DNA from: an uncultured Collinsella sp. | GTDB lineage: Bacteria > Actinomycetota > Coriobacteriia > Coriobacteriales > Coriobacteriaceae | Assembly: GCA_937937835.1 (NCBI GenBank) | Contig: CALDBJ010000106.1 | Coordinates: 1 to 33,247 of the forward strand | Direction: 5' to 3' | Length of the DNA: 33,247 nucleotides | Made by a program: the position numbers and the translations under genes | Notes under the pieces: generated by a model | What the model was told of the DNA's origin: nothing | Seen by the model: the letters and a program-made list of their open reading frames with translations, nothing else | Database searches by the model: none | Shown here: positions 15,824 through 23,959 of the stretch, piece after piece | Layout of the letters: the number at the start of each line of letters is the position of its first letter | Position numbering within the stretch: the first letter of the stretch is position 1

Positions 15824-16484
15824 AATGTGTCAGTATCCAGTGGATGCCGCGGGCCATGCGTAAGTCGGTTTGGGCAAAGTGATTGCCGGGGTTGAGCTCC
15901 AGCGTTGTTGGAATGCCGCGCTCGACGAGCAACGCTTCCATCGCGCGTGTGTCGTCGAGTACATGCCGCATCATGCGGTTGGGCGTCTTGGTTTCCTTTT
16001 TGCCGAGTGACAGGTAGACGGCTTGCGGGCTGCCGGCAAAAGGGGCCGTGCTGGCACGGTCGACAAAGTCGGGAAACCATAGCGACCCCGATGCGCTCGC
16101 GGCGCGGTCAAAGGCGTCGGTTTGCCAGAGGGACCAGAGTGCGAAGAGGCCCGCGAGCGAGTAACCGGCAATGCTGCGCCAGGTGGGCGGCTGAGGAAGC
16201 GACGACTCGACCTGGGGGATTATCTGATTCAGCAGCTCATCAAGAAAATCGGCAGCTTGGCCGCCGAAAGGCTCGGCATCGCGTACGGTCCCGTCGCATG
16301 CCCAGGGGCTCAGCTCGCGATTCCAATCGAGCCCGCCAATGGTGACGAGGGCGAATGGCGGACAGTCGAGCTCTCGGCAGCGGTCATAGACCTCGCCGCC
16401 GTTGCCCATGACTACGGGGAGGTAGATGACGGGCGCACCTTCCGTGTGTTCCGAATGAACGGTTATCTGCTTTTGCGCTTCCAA
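15822..16484 (-). CDS. Alpha/beta-hydrolase (esterase D / Fes-IroE-like)
   Basis: A 220-residue alpha/beta hydrolase of the putative-esterase family. The nucleophile elbow is GYSLAG, the acid lies in the following domain, and the catalytic His lies in NPGNHFAQ near the C terminus. YLPVVMGNGGEVYDR and FALVTIGGLDWNRELSPW resemble the N-terminal strands of IroE/BesA-type esterases. No signal peptide is present. Relatives cleave siderophore or short acyl esters; the substrate here is unknown. The frame opens with TTG at 16484, preceded by an AGAGAAG stretch, so the start is uncertain. It shares its 3' end with the convergent permease terminator. No iron-uptake genes are near. Confidence 0.8.
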   Translation of the reverse strand: MEAQKQITVHSEHTEGAPVIYLPVVMGNGGEVYDRCRELDCPPFALVTIGGLDWNRELSPWACDGTVRDAEPFGGQAADFLDELLNQIIPQVESSLPQPPTWRSIAGYSLAGLFALWSLWQTDAFDRAASASGSLWFPDFVDRASTAPFAGSPQAVYLSLGKKETKTPNRMMRHVLDDTRAMEALLVERGIPTTLELNPGNHFAQTDLRMARGIHWILTH

Positions 16485-16597
16485 GGCAGGCTTCTCTCAG
16501 TGTTGCGATATTGGCAGTCCCAATTGTCGCACGCTGGCACATACAGGTTGGGCTGCATTAAGAACAATCGCATGCGCGCCGCGCGAGCGCGAACGGG

Positions 16598-16635
16598 AAA
16601 ACGCCACCGCCGGAGGGGAGCTCGGCGGTGGCGTT
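16598..16635 (-). terminator. Intrinsic terminator of surface protein gene 1
   Basis: Arms AACGCCACCGCC (16600-16611) and GGCGGTGGCGTT (16624-16635) pair perfectly. Read leftward they run into UUUU-rich sequence. It lies 58 bases after the stop of the surface protein gene. Confidence 0.85.
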
Positions 16636-16692
16636 GTTAAACGGTGCTGGGGCTCGGGGCCTTCGCGGGAGCTGCCATGTGCGCAGAGGCGT

Positions 16693-18477
16693 TTAAGAAC
16701 GCTTACGGCTCGCCATGGTGCCTGCGGCGATAGCGGCTGTTCCCGCAAGGACGGTTGCCACGATGGCCGCACCCGAGGTGTCGCCGGTTGCCGCGAGCAC
16801 GCCGGTAGTCTTGGCTTTCGTGGTTGAAGCCGCAACGGCCTTGGTCGGCTTTGAGCCCTCAGGCTTGGGGTTCTGTTTGGACTCCGCGGGCTTGCTTTCT
16901 GCGGGCTTGGTCTCGTCGGGCTTGGGGTCTTCCGGCTTGGCTACCTCGGGAGGTGCGATGGTCGTACTTTTGGCGACTGCTTTGATATAGAGGGAGTCGA
17001 CCGTGGCGTCGCCCGTGCCGATGGCCTGGCCTGCCTCGTAGATGCCGTCACGGAGCTTGCGATAGTCAATGACCTTGCCGCCTTCGGGCGTCTGGATGGC
17101 GGCGTTCTCAATCTTGATGGTGCCGATTGTCTTGCCGTCAGCGCTCATGGCACGGGCAAAGATTGCCGCTGTATCTCCTTCGGCCGTTACCTTGCTGCGG
17201 ATGATCGAGATGACTGCGGGTGTGACGCCCTCGCTGGTCTGGGCGATGATGCCGATGTTCTCGCCTTGGGGTTCGCGCCTCGTCTCGCCATCTTGGTTTT
17301 CGCTGTAGGGGATGGGGCCGTCGCCGTTCTCGACATAGCGGGCTATGGCCTTGACAACGGAGTCGCTGATGTAGATGTGGCCGCCCTTCTCGTTGGGTCG
17401 ATCGTTTCTGGTGGAGAATGCAGCCGAAACCTCGCCTTCCGCAAACGCGTCCACGGTGGAGCCGTTCTTGACGACGATGTCGTCCTGGTAGGTGAAGAGG
17501 GCGTTGGCGCCACCGTATCTGCCTTTACTTGCACGGACCGTCACGTTTGCATGGTCGAGGGTGATGCCCTTGTGGGCATAGACGCCATATTCAACACCGT
17601 TTACGTTGAGGGAGGCGTTTGTGGCTGCGAGGCTGCCCTTGGCCTCGACGGCAGCGTCTTTCTCGGAGCTTGCCTTGACCTGGCTGCCGTCCGAGATGTT
17701 GATATTACCGCCGCTCCAAAGGGCCTCACCATCGGCTGAGCTTGCCTCGACCGTCCCGCCACCCTTGATGGTGAGGTTCTTGTCGGCTCCAATACCCTTG
17801 TCCTTGGTAGCCCTGGCGGTGACGGCTCCGCTGTCGTCAATCGTGATATTGCCGTTTGCCCTGATGCCATCCGATGCACCCGTGGCGTTGACGTTGCCCG
17901 AACCTTTGATAGCGAGATCACCTCCGGCATTGATGGCATCAAACCCAGTGCTCGTGGCGTTGACGGATCCGGCTCCGTCGATGTTGATATTACCCGTGGA
18001 GAGGATAGCGTCCTCAGTAGATGTCACGCTGAGCGTGCCGCCCTCGTCGCCTTGGATATTGAGCTCGGCATTCTCGTTAGTGCCATGAGAAACGTTGATG
18101 CTTTCGATCCATTCGGCAGTGACGATGTTGGTTTCCGAGTAATTCACGTTGAGCTTGCCTGCGGCCTGGATCTCGCCGCCGTTATAGTTGTTGAGCTTCA
18201 AGTCGTCGGCGCCGTCCCACGACCAGGTACCGGCCTCGTCGCTCGCCGCGGTGTTGTACTTGTTGCCGCCGACCTTGACCCATTCCGCTGCGAGCGAGAC
18301 GCTCGGCATGAGCAGCGAGCTCACCGTGAGCGCGCACACGGCGCCCGCGACGATGCGGCGCGTCACGCGGCGCCAGCTGCCGTGCGCGAGTCCTATGCGA
18401 CGGCGAACGTCGGGTTCGGCAACATGGGTTCCGGCGGTAGTGTCATTGCGTTTGGGGGTCGTGAACAAGGCTGCCAT
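16693..18477 (-). CDS. Cell-wall-anchored beta-helix surface protein (Cthe_2159-like), copy 1
   Basis: A 594-residue exported protein. A long basic N-terminal region with several Arg pairs precedes a hydrophobic signal segment (about 42-64, ending SLAA). Residues about 80-480 are built of short degenerate repeats such as GNINIDGAGSVNAT and GNITIDDSGAVTA, roughly 22 residues each. This is typical of a right-handed beta-helix and of Cthe_2159-type carbohydrate-binding proteins. A Lys/Pro/Glu-rich spacer (about 500-560) should cross the wall. The tail is LAATGD, a hydrophobic segment, then SRKRS, a sortase signal of the LAXTG kind. The start at 18477 has GGGAG upstream. It is inferred to be an adhesin or glycan binder; no sortase gene is in the window. 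It is the intact sister of the interrupted gene at 18749-20536. Confidence 0.85.
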   Translation of the reverse strand: MAALFTTPKRNDTTAGTHVAEPDVRRRIGLAHGSWRRVTRRIVAGAVCALTVSSLLMPSVSLAAEWVKVGGNKYNTAASDEAGTWSWDGADDLKLNNYNGGEIQAAGKLNVNYSETNIVTAEWIESINVSHGTNENAELNIQGDEGGTLSVTSTEDAILSTGNINIDGAGSVNATSTGFDAINAGGDLAIKGSGNVNATGASDGIRANGNITIDDSGAVTARATKDKGIGADKNLTIKGGGTVEASSADGEALWSGGNINISDGSQVKASSEKDAAVEAKGSLAATNASLNVNGVEYGVYAHKGITLDHANVTVRASKGRYGGANALFTYQDDIVVKNGSTVDAFAEGEVSAAFSTRNDRPNEKGGHIYISDSVVKAIARYVENGDGPIPYSENQDGETRREPQGENIGIIAQTSEGVTPAVISIIRSKVTAEGDTAAIFARAMSADGKTIGTIKIENAAIQTPEGGKVIDYRKLRDGIYEAGQAIGTGDATVDSLYIKAVAKSTTIAPPEVAKPEDPKPDETKPAESKPAESKQNPKPEGSKPTKAVAASTTKAKTTGVLAATGDTSGAAIVATVLAGTAAIAAGTMASRKRS

Positions 18478-18616
18478 GGTTGCTCCCGTTCTCATAGGGC
18501 CTATACGACTAGATTCAGCGTATCTGCTGGATATTGCCGGCGGTAGTGCCGTTTGGAGGGCAAAATGGCCAAAATGGGGGAGAAATAGGCCGCACGCCGG
18601 CGCAGGGACCGGCGCT

Positions 18617-18652
18617 AAAAGAAAAGCGCGGGGCCGCATGGCGACTCCGCGC
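18617..18652 (-). terminator. Duplicated copy of the permease terminator
   Basis: A hairpin with GCGCGG (18626-18631) and CCGCGC (18647-18652) as its stem base runs leftward into UUUUCUUUU. It is the counterpart of the terminator at 20677-20714 and was copied with the permease tail. It now lies between the two surface genes. Confidence 0.75.
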
Positions 18653-18681
18653 TTTATTGTTCAGCTTTTGCAGCCTTGCCC

Positions 18682-18726
18682 TTACGCTACGAAGAAGTAG
18701 ACGAGGAAGGCAAGGGCCGCGATCCA
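18682..18726 (-). pseudogene. Remnant of the NCS2 permease C terminus (14 codons plus stop)
   Basis: Read leftward this stretch encodes WIAALAFLVYFFVA and a stop. It is identical in protein sequence to the last 14 residues of the permease gene at 20745-22055. Homology ends abruptly at about 18726, only 22 bases from the stop of surface gene 2. It marks the junction of the segmental duplication and has no coding role. Confidence 0.88.
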
Positions 18727-18748
18727 CCCGTCCCGTGCGAAAAAGTGT

Positions 18749-20536
18749 TTACGAGCGCTTGCGGCTCACCACGGCGCCCGCGGCGATGGCGGCTGTTCCT
18801 GCAAGGGCGGTTGCCACGATGGCCGCACCCGAGGTGTCGCCGGTTGCCGCGAGCTTGCCGGTGGTCTTGGCTCCCGTGGCTGCAACCGCAACGGTCTTGG
18901 TCGTCTTCGTGCCCTCGGACTTGGAGCCCTTGGGCTTGGTCTCGCCGGGCTTTTCCTCGGGTTTGATCTCCTCGGGAGGCGCGATGACCGTGCTCTTGGC
19001 GACAGCTTCGTTATAGGGGGAGTCGATCACAGCGTCGCCCGTGCCGATGGTTTGACCCACCTCGTAGAAGATGCCGTCGTCGAGTTCTTCCTTGTTGCGA
19101 TAGCCAATGATCTTGCCGCCTGTGGGCGTCTGGATGGGAGCGCCTTCGATCTCGATGGTGCCGATGGTCTCGCCGTCCGCGCTCGTGGCAAGGGCGAAGA
19201 TTGCCGCCGTGTCTCCCTCAGCTGTGACCTTACTGCGGACAATCGAGATGGTCGCGGGCGTGATGCCCTCCTCGGTCCGGGCAAAGATGCCGATGTTCAC
19301 GCCCCTATGCTCGGGAATGACCACGCCGCTTTGGTCGTTGCTGTAGTGATCGGGGCCGTCGCTATCGGACTCGACATAGCGGGCTATAGCCTTAACAACG
19401 GAGTCGCTGATGTAGATGTGGCCGCCAGCGACGTTTGACTGGTGGTTTCTGGTTGAGATTGCAACCGAGAATTTGCCTTCCGCGAACGCGTCCACGATGG
19501 AACCGTTCTTGATGACGATGTCGCCCCCGTCAGTGATGAGGGCGATGGCCTGGCCGCCGTTCGCGCTTGTACGGACCGTTACGGTCGCGTGATCGAGCGT
19601 AACGCCCTTGTAGGCATAGACACCATATTCAACACCGCTTGCGTCAAGGGAGGCGTTCGTGACCGCGAGACTGCCCTCAGTGTCGACGGCAAGATCTCCC
19701 TCGGAGTTTGCCTTAACCTGGCTGCCGCCCAAGATGTCGATGTTGCCGTCAGCCCAAATCGCCGCTTCTTCTATCGAGCTTGCTTCTACCTTGCCACCGC
19801 CTTTGATGATCAGGTCACTGCCCGCGGCGACGCCGTAACCTTCGCCTCCTTTAGCGATCACTGTGCCAGAGGAATCGATGGTGGTCTTGCCCTTGGATTG
19901 GATGCCTTCGGTACCGCCCGCTGCATTCACGGTGCCCGAGCCCGTGATAGAGAGATCGCCCTTTGCCTCAATTCCGTCGGAAGTAGTGCTTGTGGTGTTC
20001 ACAGTGCCTGGACCCGAAATGGAGAGGTCGCCTGTGGATTTAATTGCATCGGACTCGGCTGTCACATTGAGCTCATCCGAGCTATTCGAGCTCGTTATGT
20101 TCAGCTCTGCTTCCTGACTAGTGCCTTTCTGCGCTTTGATGGCGGCTCCGGTGTAATCGGGCTCGGTTTTCACGGTGTTCTTGCCCTCGTAGGCAATGTT
20201 GAGCTTGCCAGCGGCCTCGATCACGCCGCCGTTATAGCCGTTGAGCTTCATGTCATCGGCGCCATCCCATGACCAGGTGCCGGCGGCGTCTCCCGCGGGC
20301 CCCGCGGCCGCTTCGTGGCGGACGCCGCCGACGTCCACCTACTCCGCCGCGAGCGAGACACTCGGCATGAGCAACGAGCTCACCGTGAGCGCGCAGGTCA
20401 GGCCGCAGACGATGCGGCGCGTCACGCGACGCCAGCTTCCGTGTGCGAGCAGCGTGCGACGGCGCACGTCGGGCTCGACAAAATGGGCTCCAGAGGTTTT
20501 GTCATTGCGCTTGGGGGTCGTGAACAAGGCGGCCAT
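18749..20536 (-). pseudogene. Surface protein copy 2, interrupted by an in-frame amber codon
   Basis: This is the paralogue of the 16693-18477 gene: 595 codons against 594, with the same MAALFTTPKRND start (20536), signal segment ending SLAA, beta-helix repeats, Lys/Pro spacer, and LAATGD sortase signal with SRKRS end. Codon 66 is TAG (complement of 20339-20341), where the sister has Trp66 (TGG), just past the signal-peptide cleavage region. The frame resumes with no shift and is otherwise open. The next 20 or so codons are unusually GC-rich and diverged, then similarity recovers at AGTWSWDGADD. As read, only a 65-residue signal-peptide fragment would be made. A GTG right after the amber has no ribosome binding site and would give an unexported protein. 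Readthrough or a sequencing error are alternatives. Confidence 0.8.
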
Positions 20537-20676
20537 GGTTACTCCCATCCTCATAGGGCCTATGCGATTAAGCCCGGCATATCTGCAGGATGTAGCCGGC
20601 GGTAGTGCCGTTTGGAGGGCAAAATGTCCAAAACTTGGGAAGCAATGTATCGCGCGTCCGTGCGTTGCCTGGCTTT

Positions 20677-20714
20677 AAAAGAAAAGCGCGGAGCCGCTCG
20701 ATGCGACTCCGCGC
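20677..20714 (-). terminator. Intrinsic terminator of the NCS2 permease gene
   Basis: Arms GCGCGGAG (20686-20693) and CTCCGCGC (20707-20714) run leftward into UUUUCUUUU. It lies 30 bases after the permease stop. Confidence 0.85.
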
Positions 20715-20744
20715 CTTGTTGTTTTGCTTTAGCAGACTATGCTG

Positions 20745-22055
20745 TTACGCCACAAAGAAGTAGACGAGGAAGGCAAGGGCTGCGATCCACATGAGCGGCT
20801 TGATCTTGGAGGCCTCGCCCTTAAAGAGTGCGACGATCACGTAGGCGATAAAGCCCAGGCCAATGCCGGCAGAGATGGAGTAGGTGAAGGGCACGCCGGC
20901 GACAATCATGAACGCCGGGAAACCCTGCGACACGTCGGACCAGTCGATCTCGGAGGCCTCGCTCATCATGAGGTAGCCGACGTAGACCAGAGCACCGCAG
21001 GTGGCGGCGCTGGAAACGATGGTGACGATGGGGGAGAAGAACGCGGCGAGAATGAACAGCACGCCGGTGGTGACGGAGGTGAGGCCCGTGCGGCCACCGT
21101 CGGCAGCACCAGAGGTGGACTCGACGAAGGTGGTGATGGAGGAGACGCCCATGAAACCGCCCACAGCAGCGGCGGCGGAGTCGACGATCAGAATCTCCTT
21201 GATATTCTCGACGTTGCCGTCGTCGGTGAGGAACTCGCCCTGCTTGGCCACGGCCATCGCGGTGCCCATGGTGTCGAAGAAGTCACTCATGAGCAGCGAG
21301 AACGAGATGACGAGGAGCGCGGGGTCGGTAAGGACCTTGACGATGGCAGGCACGCCGCCGGCGTCGGCGATGGGGCCACCGATGCTCGAGAAATCGAGCG
21401 GGGCGATGATACCGGTCGGAGCCTGGGTCACACCTAGGGGGATACCGGCGATGACGGCGACGACGATGCCGATGAGCAGCGAGCCGGGGACGTTGCGGCA
21501 GGCGAGGGCGACTGTCACCAGGATGGAGATGATGCCGACGATGAAGGTGGGGGAGGTGATGTCGCCCAGACCGACGAGTGTACCGGCGCCAGCGGTGATA
21601 ATGCCGGCATCGCACAGGCCAATCATGGCGATGAACAGGCCCAGACCCACCGAGATGGCGTGACGCAGGACAACCGGGATGGCGTCCATGATGGCCTCGC
21701 GCAGGCCACAAAGCACGAGCAGCAAGATGACGACGCCCTCAAGGAAGATGACGCTCATGGCCACGTGCCAGTCACCGCCGCAGACGGTGGTGGTGATTCC
21801 GGCGATCATCGCGTTGACGCCTAAGCCCGATGCGCAGGCGAGCGGGCGGTTGGCGAAGATGCCCATGCAGATGGTCATGATGCCGGCGCCCAGGCAGGTG
21901 GCGCAGGCGAGCGCTCCCGCATCGATGCCAGCGCCCGAGAGCACCGCGGGGTTGACGGCGATGATGTAGGCCATCGCCAGGAATGTTGTCAGTCCAGCGC
22001 GAAGTTCGGTCCCGATTGTGGACTTGCGCTCACTGACGTGAAATAGTTCGTCCAT
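20745..22055 (-). CDS. NCS2-family purine (guanine/hypoxanthine/adenine) permease, AzgA/PbuG type
   Basis: A 436-residue multi-pass membrane transporter. The family opening TELRAGLTTFLAMAYIIAVNP is followed by GLGVNAMIAGI, the SDFFDTMGTAMAVAKQGEFL helix that contributes to substrate binding, and GVSSITTFVESTSGAADGGRTGLTSVTTG, the signature of the AzgA/PbuG/PurP purine branch. It should import guanine, hypoxanthine or adenine by proton symport. The ATG at 22055 has an AAGGAAAGGG stretch upstream and is preferred over a longer frame. The 3' end (14 codons plus terminator) has been duplicated downstream at 18682-18726. It is divergent from the deformylase-like gene. Confidence 0.92.
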   Translation of the reverse strand: MDELFHVSERKSTIGTELRAGLTTFLAMAYIIAVNPAVLSGAGIDAGALACATCLGAGIMTICMGIFANRPLACASGLGVNAMIAGITTTVCGGDWHVAMSVIFLEGVVILLLVLCGLREAIMDAIPVVLRHAISVGLGLFIAMIGLCDAGIITAGAGTLVGLGDITSPTFIVGIISILVTVALACRNVPGSLLIGIVVAVIAGIPLGVTQAPTGIIAPLDFSSIGGPIADAGGVPAIVKVLTDPALLVISFSLLMSDFFDTMGTAMAVAKQGEFLTDDGNVENIKEILIVDSAAAAVGGFMGVSSITTFVESTSGAADGGRTGLTSVTTGVLFILAAFFSPIVTIVSSAATCGALVYVGYLMMSEASEIDWSDVSQGFPAFMIVAGVPFTYSISAGIGLGFIAYVIVALFKGEASKIKPLMWIAALAFLVYFFVA

Positions 22056-22248
22056 GCATACCCTTTCCTTGTTCGGCCCCGAGTTTAGGCCGATTGACAC
22101 GAACTCACCCACTATAGCCCCTTTACGACGCTGTTGTTCCTCGCATGTTGATGTTCGGCGCTTTGTAGCAGCCGGACGGTATTTTTCGCATGAAAATGTG
22201 TGGGTACCGTATACTTAAGCGGTTACAACGACCCCTATGGAGGAACGT

Positions 22249-22668
22249 ATGATTAAAGAGCTTTGCCACGACGAGGCTATTCTGTCCCAGCGTTGCGAGG
22301 TTGCGACCGTCGAGGATGAGTCGGTGGCACAGGACCTGATCGATACCATCAAGTCGCTCGACGATGCCGGCTGCCTTGCCGCCAACCAGATTGGCGTTAC
22401 CAAGAAGGTCTGCGTCTATCTGGACGACGCCGGCGAGCCCCACGTGCTCTACAACCCCCGTCTGGTGTTTGGCCTGGGCGCCAGCAAGATGGAGGAGAGC
22501 TGCCTGACGCACGAGGAGGTCACCAAGTCCACGCGCTACATCAAGTGCAAGGTCGCTTATGACGTGATCGTCGACGGCAAGATGAAGGAGTGCCGTCGCG
22601 ACTACGCGGGCTTTGAGGCACAGATGATCCAGCATATGATCGACCACTGTCTCGGCAAGTTGGTCTAA
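22249..22668 (+). CDS. Peptide deformylase homologue lacking the catalytic glutamate
   Basis: A 139-residue protein of the peptide deformylase family, which removes the N-formyl group from nascent proteins using a metal held by one Cys and two His. Motif I is intact (GCLAANQIG). Motif II is ESCLT instead of EGCLS but keeps the Cys ligand. Motif III reads QHMIDH instead of QHEIDH, so both His ligands remain while the catalytic Glu is Met. It is likely inactive or has another role. The ATG at 22249 has GGAGGAACGT directly upstream; a TATACT at 22210-22215 may be its -10 box. A canonical HEIDH deformylase is encoded at 30147-30557. A long inverted repeat starts at its stop codon. Confidence 0.85.
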   Translation: MIKELCHDEAILSQRCEVATVEDESVAQDLIDTIKSLDDAGCLAANQIGVTKKVCVYLDDAGEPHVLYNPRLVFGLGASKMEESCLTHEEVTKSTRYIKCKVAYDVIVDGKMKECRRDYAGFEAQMIQHMIDHCLGKLV

Positions 22669-22769
22669 GGGGATCAAAGCACCGCACCTTGCCGCTCAAT
22701 CGTCGCTCGCGTACCTTAAGTACGCTTCACTCCTCTTTCGTGGCAATCTGCGGCACTTTGACCCCTTAG
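22665..22769. repeat. 105-base imperfect inverted repeat (long hairpin)
   Basis: The ends CTAAGGGG and CCCCTTAG pair, the arms (about 50 bases each) stay complementary with scattered mismatches (TCAAAG / CTTTGA, CCGCA / TGCGG, TTGCC / GGCAA), and the centre is a perfect GCGTAC / GTACGC around CTTAA. It overlaps the end of the deformylase-like gene. It may be a REP/MITE-like element or a structured 3' RNA. Confidence 0.75.
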
Positions 22770-22812
22770 ACGACCTGCGGGGTTAACTTGGTTGAGTTTA
22801 TCCTGCTTGAAT

Positions 22813-22849
22813 AGCCCGGGTATGACGTTGTTGTCATGTCCGGGCTTTT
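22813..22849 (+). terminator. Intrinsic terminator after the deformylase-like gene
   Basis: Arms AGCCCGG (22813-22819) and CCGGGCT (22840-22846), with inner ATGAC/GTCAT pairing, run into TTTT. It ends any transcript from the deformylase-like gene before the bile salt hydrolase gene. Confidence 0.85.
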
Positions 22850-22912
22850 GTGTTTAGCGCCTTTTTGTTTGGAGACAATGAACTTAGCAGGAACGTAAAG
22901 CTAGGAGGCGCT

Positions 22913-23878
22913 ATGTGTACGAGTATTCGATTTACCGATAATTCTGGTCACATGTATCTGGGCCGCAACCTCGACTGGAGCTTTGACTACGGCCAACAGG
23001 TTCGCGTGATGCCGCGCGGGTTTCACATTCCGTATTCGTTTATCGACGACGCGACAGCGGCACACGCGGTGATCGGTATGTGCATCGATTACAAGAACTA
23101 CCCTATGTTCTTCGATTGCGGCAACGATGCGGGCCTCGCCGTGGCGGGCCTCAATTTCCCGGGTTATGCCGAGTATGCCGAGGGGCCGGTTGATGGAAAG
23201 ACCAATATCGCGGCCTATGAGTTTCCCCTGTGGGTGGCAGCGACGTTCTCGACGGTCGATGAGGTCGAGGCCGCGCTGCGCGACACGGTGATTGTTGCCA
23301 AATCTGCAGGAGAGGGGCTGGGCGTGTCGCTGCTCCATTGGATTATCGGCGACAGCCAGCGCAGCATCGTGGTCGAGATGATGGCTGACGGCCTGCATGT
23401 ATACGACGATCCGGTCGACACCCTTGCCAATCAGCCCACCTTCCCGTGGCACATGGAAAACCTGCGCACCTATATCACGGCCACAAGCGATTTTCCGCAG
23501 ACGGCGACATGGCGTGGCGCCGAGCTCAAGCCCTATGGCGCGGGTGCCGGCATGCGCGGTATTCCGGGTGACTGCTATTCGCCGAGCCGTTTTGTAAAGG
23601 CGGCGTACCTCAATGCCAATTACCCGCAAAAGGAGAGCGAGACCGAAAACGTCGTCCGCATGTTCCGTTCACTCGAGGGCGTGGTGATGATTGAGGGGGC
23701 GTCCAGGATGGGCGATGGCAAGTTCGAGAAGACTATCTATACCGGATGCTTTAGCGCGCGCACGGGCAATTATTACTACGCGATGTATGGGGATCCGTCG
23801 ATTCGCTACGTGAGCCTGATGGATGCCGAGGGCGCGAGCCCCGATAGGCTCGTGGTTCCCGAGCCGCGTCGTTCGTAG
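22913..23878 (+). CDS. bsh: Choloylglycine hydrolase (probable bile salt hydrolase)
   Basis: A 321-residue Ntn-hydrolase that cleaves the amide bond of glycine- or taurine-conjugated bile acids. After Met removal Cys2 is the nucleophile (MCTSIRF). The catalytic set is complete: Arg18 and Asp21 in GRNLDWS, Asn81 in GLNFPGYA, Asn173 in NQPTFPWHMENL, and Arg226 in SPSRFVKA. The start at 22913 is fixed by the Cys2 requirement and by GGAGG 5-6 bases upstream. No signal peptide is present, as usual for gut BSHs. It is monocistronic between two terminators. Penicillin V acylases share the fold, so substrate preference remains an inference, but a gut actinobacterial context favours BSH. Confidence 0.93.
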   Translation: MCTSIRFTDNSGHMYLGRNLDWSFDYGQQVRVMPRGFHIPYSFIDDATAAHAVIGMCIDYKNYPMFFDCGNDAGLAVAGLNFPGYAEYAEGPVDGKTNIAAYEFPLWVAATFSTVDEVEAALRDTVIVAKSAGEGLGVSLLHWIIGDSQRSIVVEMMADGLHVYDDPVDTLANQPTFPWHMENLRTYITATSDFPQTATWRGAELKPYGAGAGMRGIPGDCYSPSRFVKAAYLNANYPQKESETENVVRMFRSLEGVVMIEGASRMGDGKFEKTIYTGCFSARTGNYYYAMYGDPSIRYVSLMDAEGASPDRLVVPEPRRS

Positions 23879-23903
23879 CCGTTAGCTTTACTGCAATGCA
23901 AAG

Positions 23904-23935
23904 CGGTCCCGCATCTCCCATGAGATGCGGGACCG
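23904..23935. terminator. Bidirectional hairpin between bsh and kup
   Basis: Perfect 14-base arms (23904-23917 and 23922-23935) surround a 4-base loop between the convergent bsh and kup genes. The U-runs are short on both sides, but the stem is very stable. Confidence 0.75.
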
Positions 23936-23959
23936 TTGTCGTCAATGGCTGGTGGCGTG

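Larger units (their letters stand above)
16682..20747 (-). repeat. Tandem segmental duplication: surface protein gene plus permease 3' end
   Basis: Two direct copies of a unit of about 2 kb lie side by side. Each holds a beta-helix surface-protein gene, its upstream region (including a TTTGGAGGGCAAAATG-type word near 18555 and 20615), a terminator hairpin and the last codons of the NCS2 permease. The right copy ends in the intact permease gene at 20745. The left copy ends in a 45-base permease remnant at 18682-18726, where homology stops. The two coding regions keep almost the same length but have diverged substantially, so the event is not recent. Confidence 0.85.

Noticed and set aside
18749..20338. 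Separate gene starting at the GTG right after the amber codon
   Set aside because: No ribosome binding site precedes it, and it would lack a signal peptide although it carries a sortase signal; it is better read as the rest of an interrupted gene.
22850..22912. Longer N terminus of the bile salt hydrolase
   Set aside because: The enzyme needs Cys at position 2 as nucleophile, and the ribosome binding site points to 22913.
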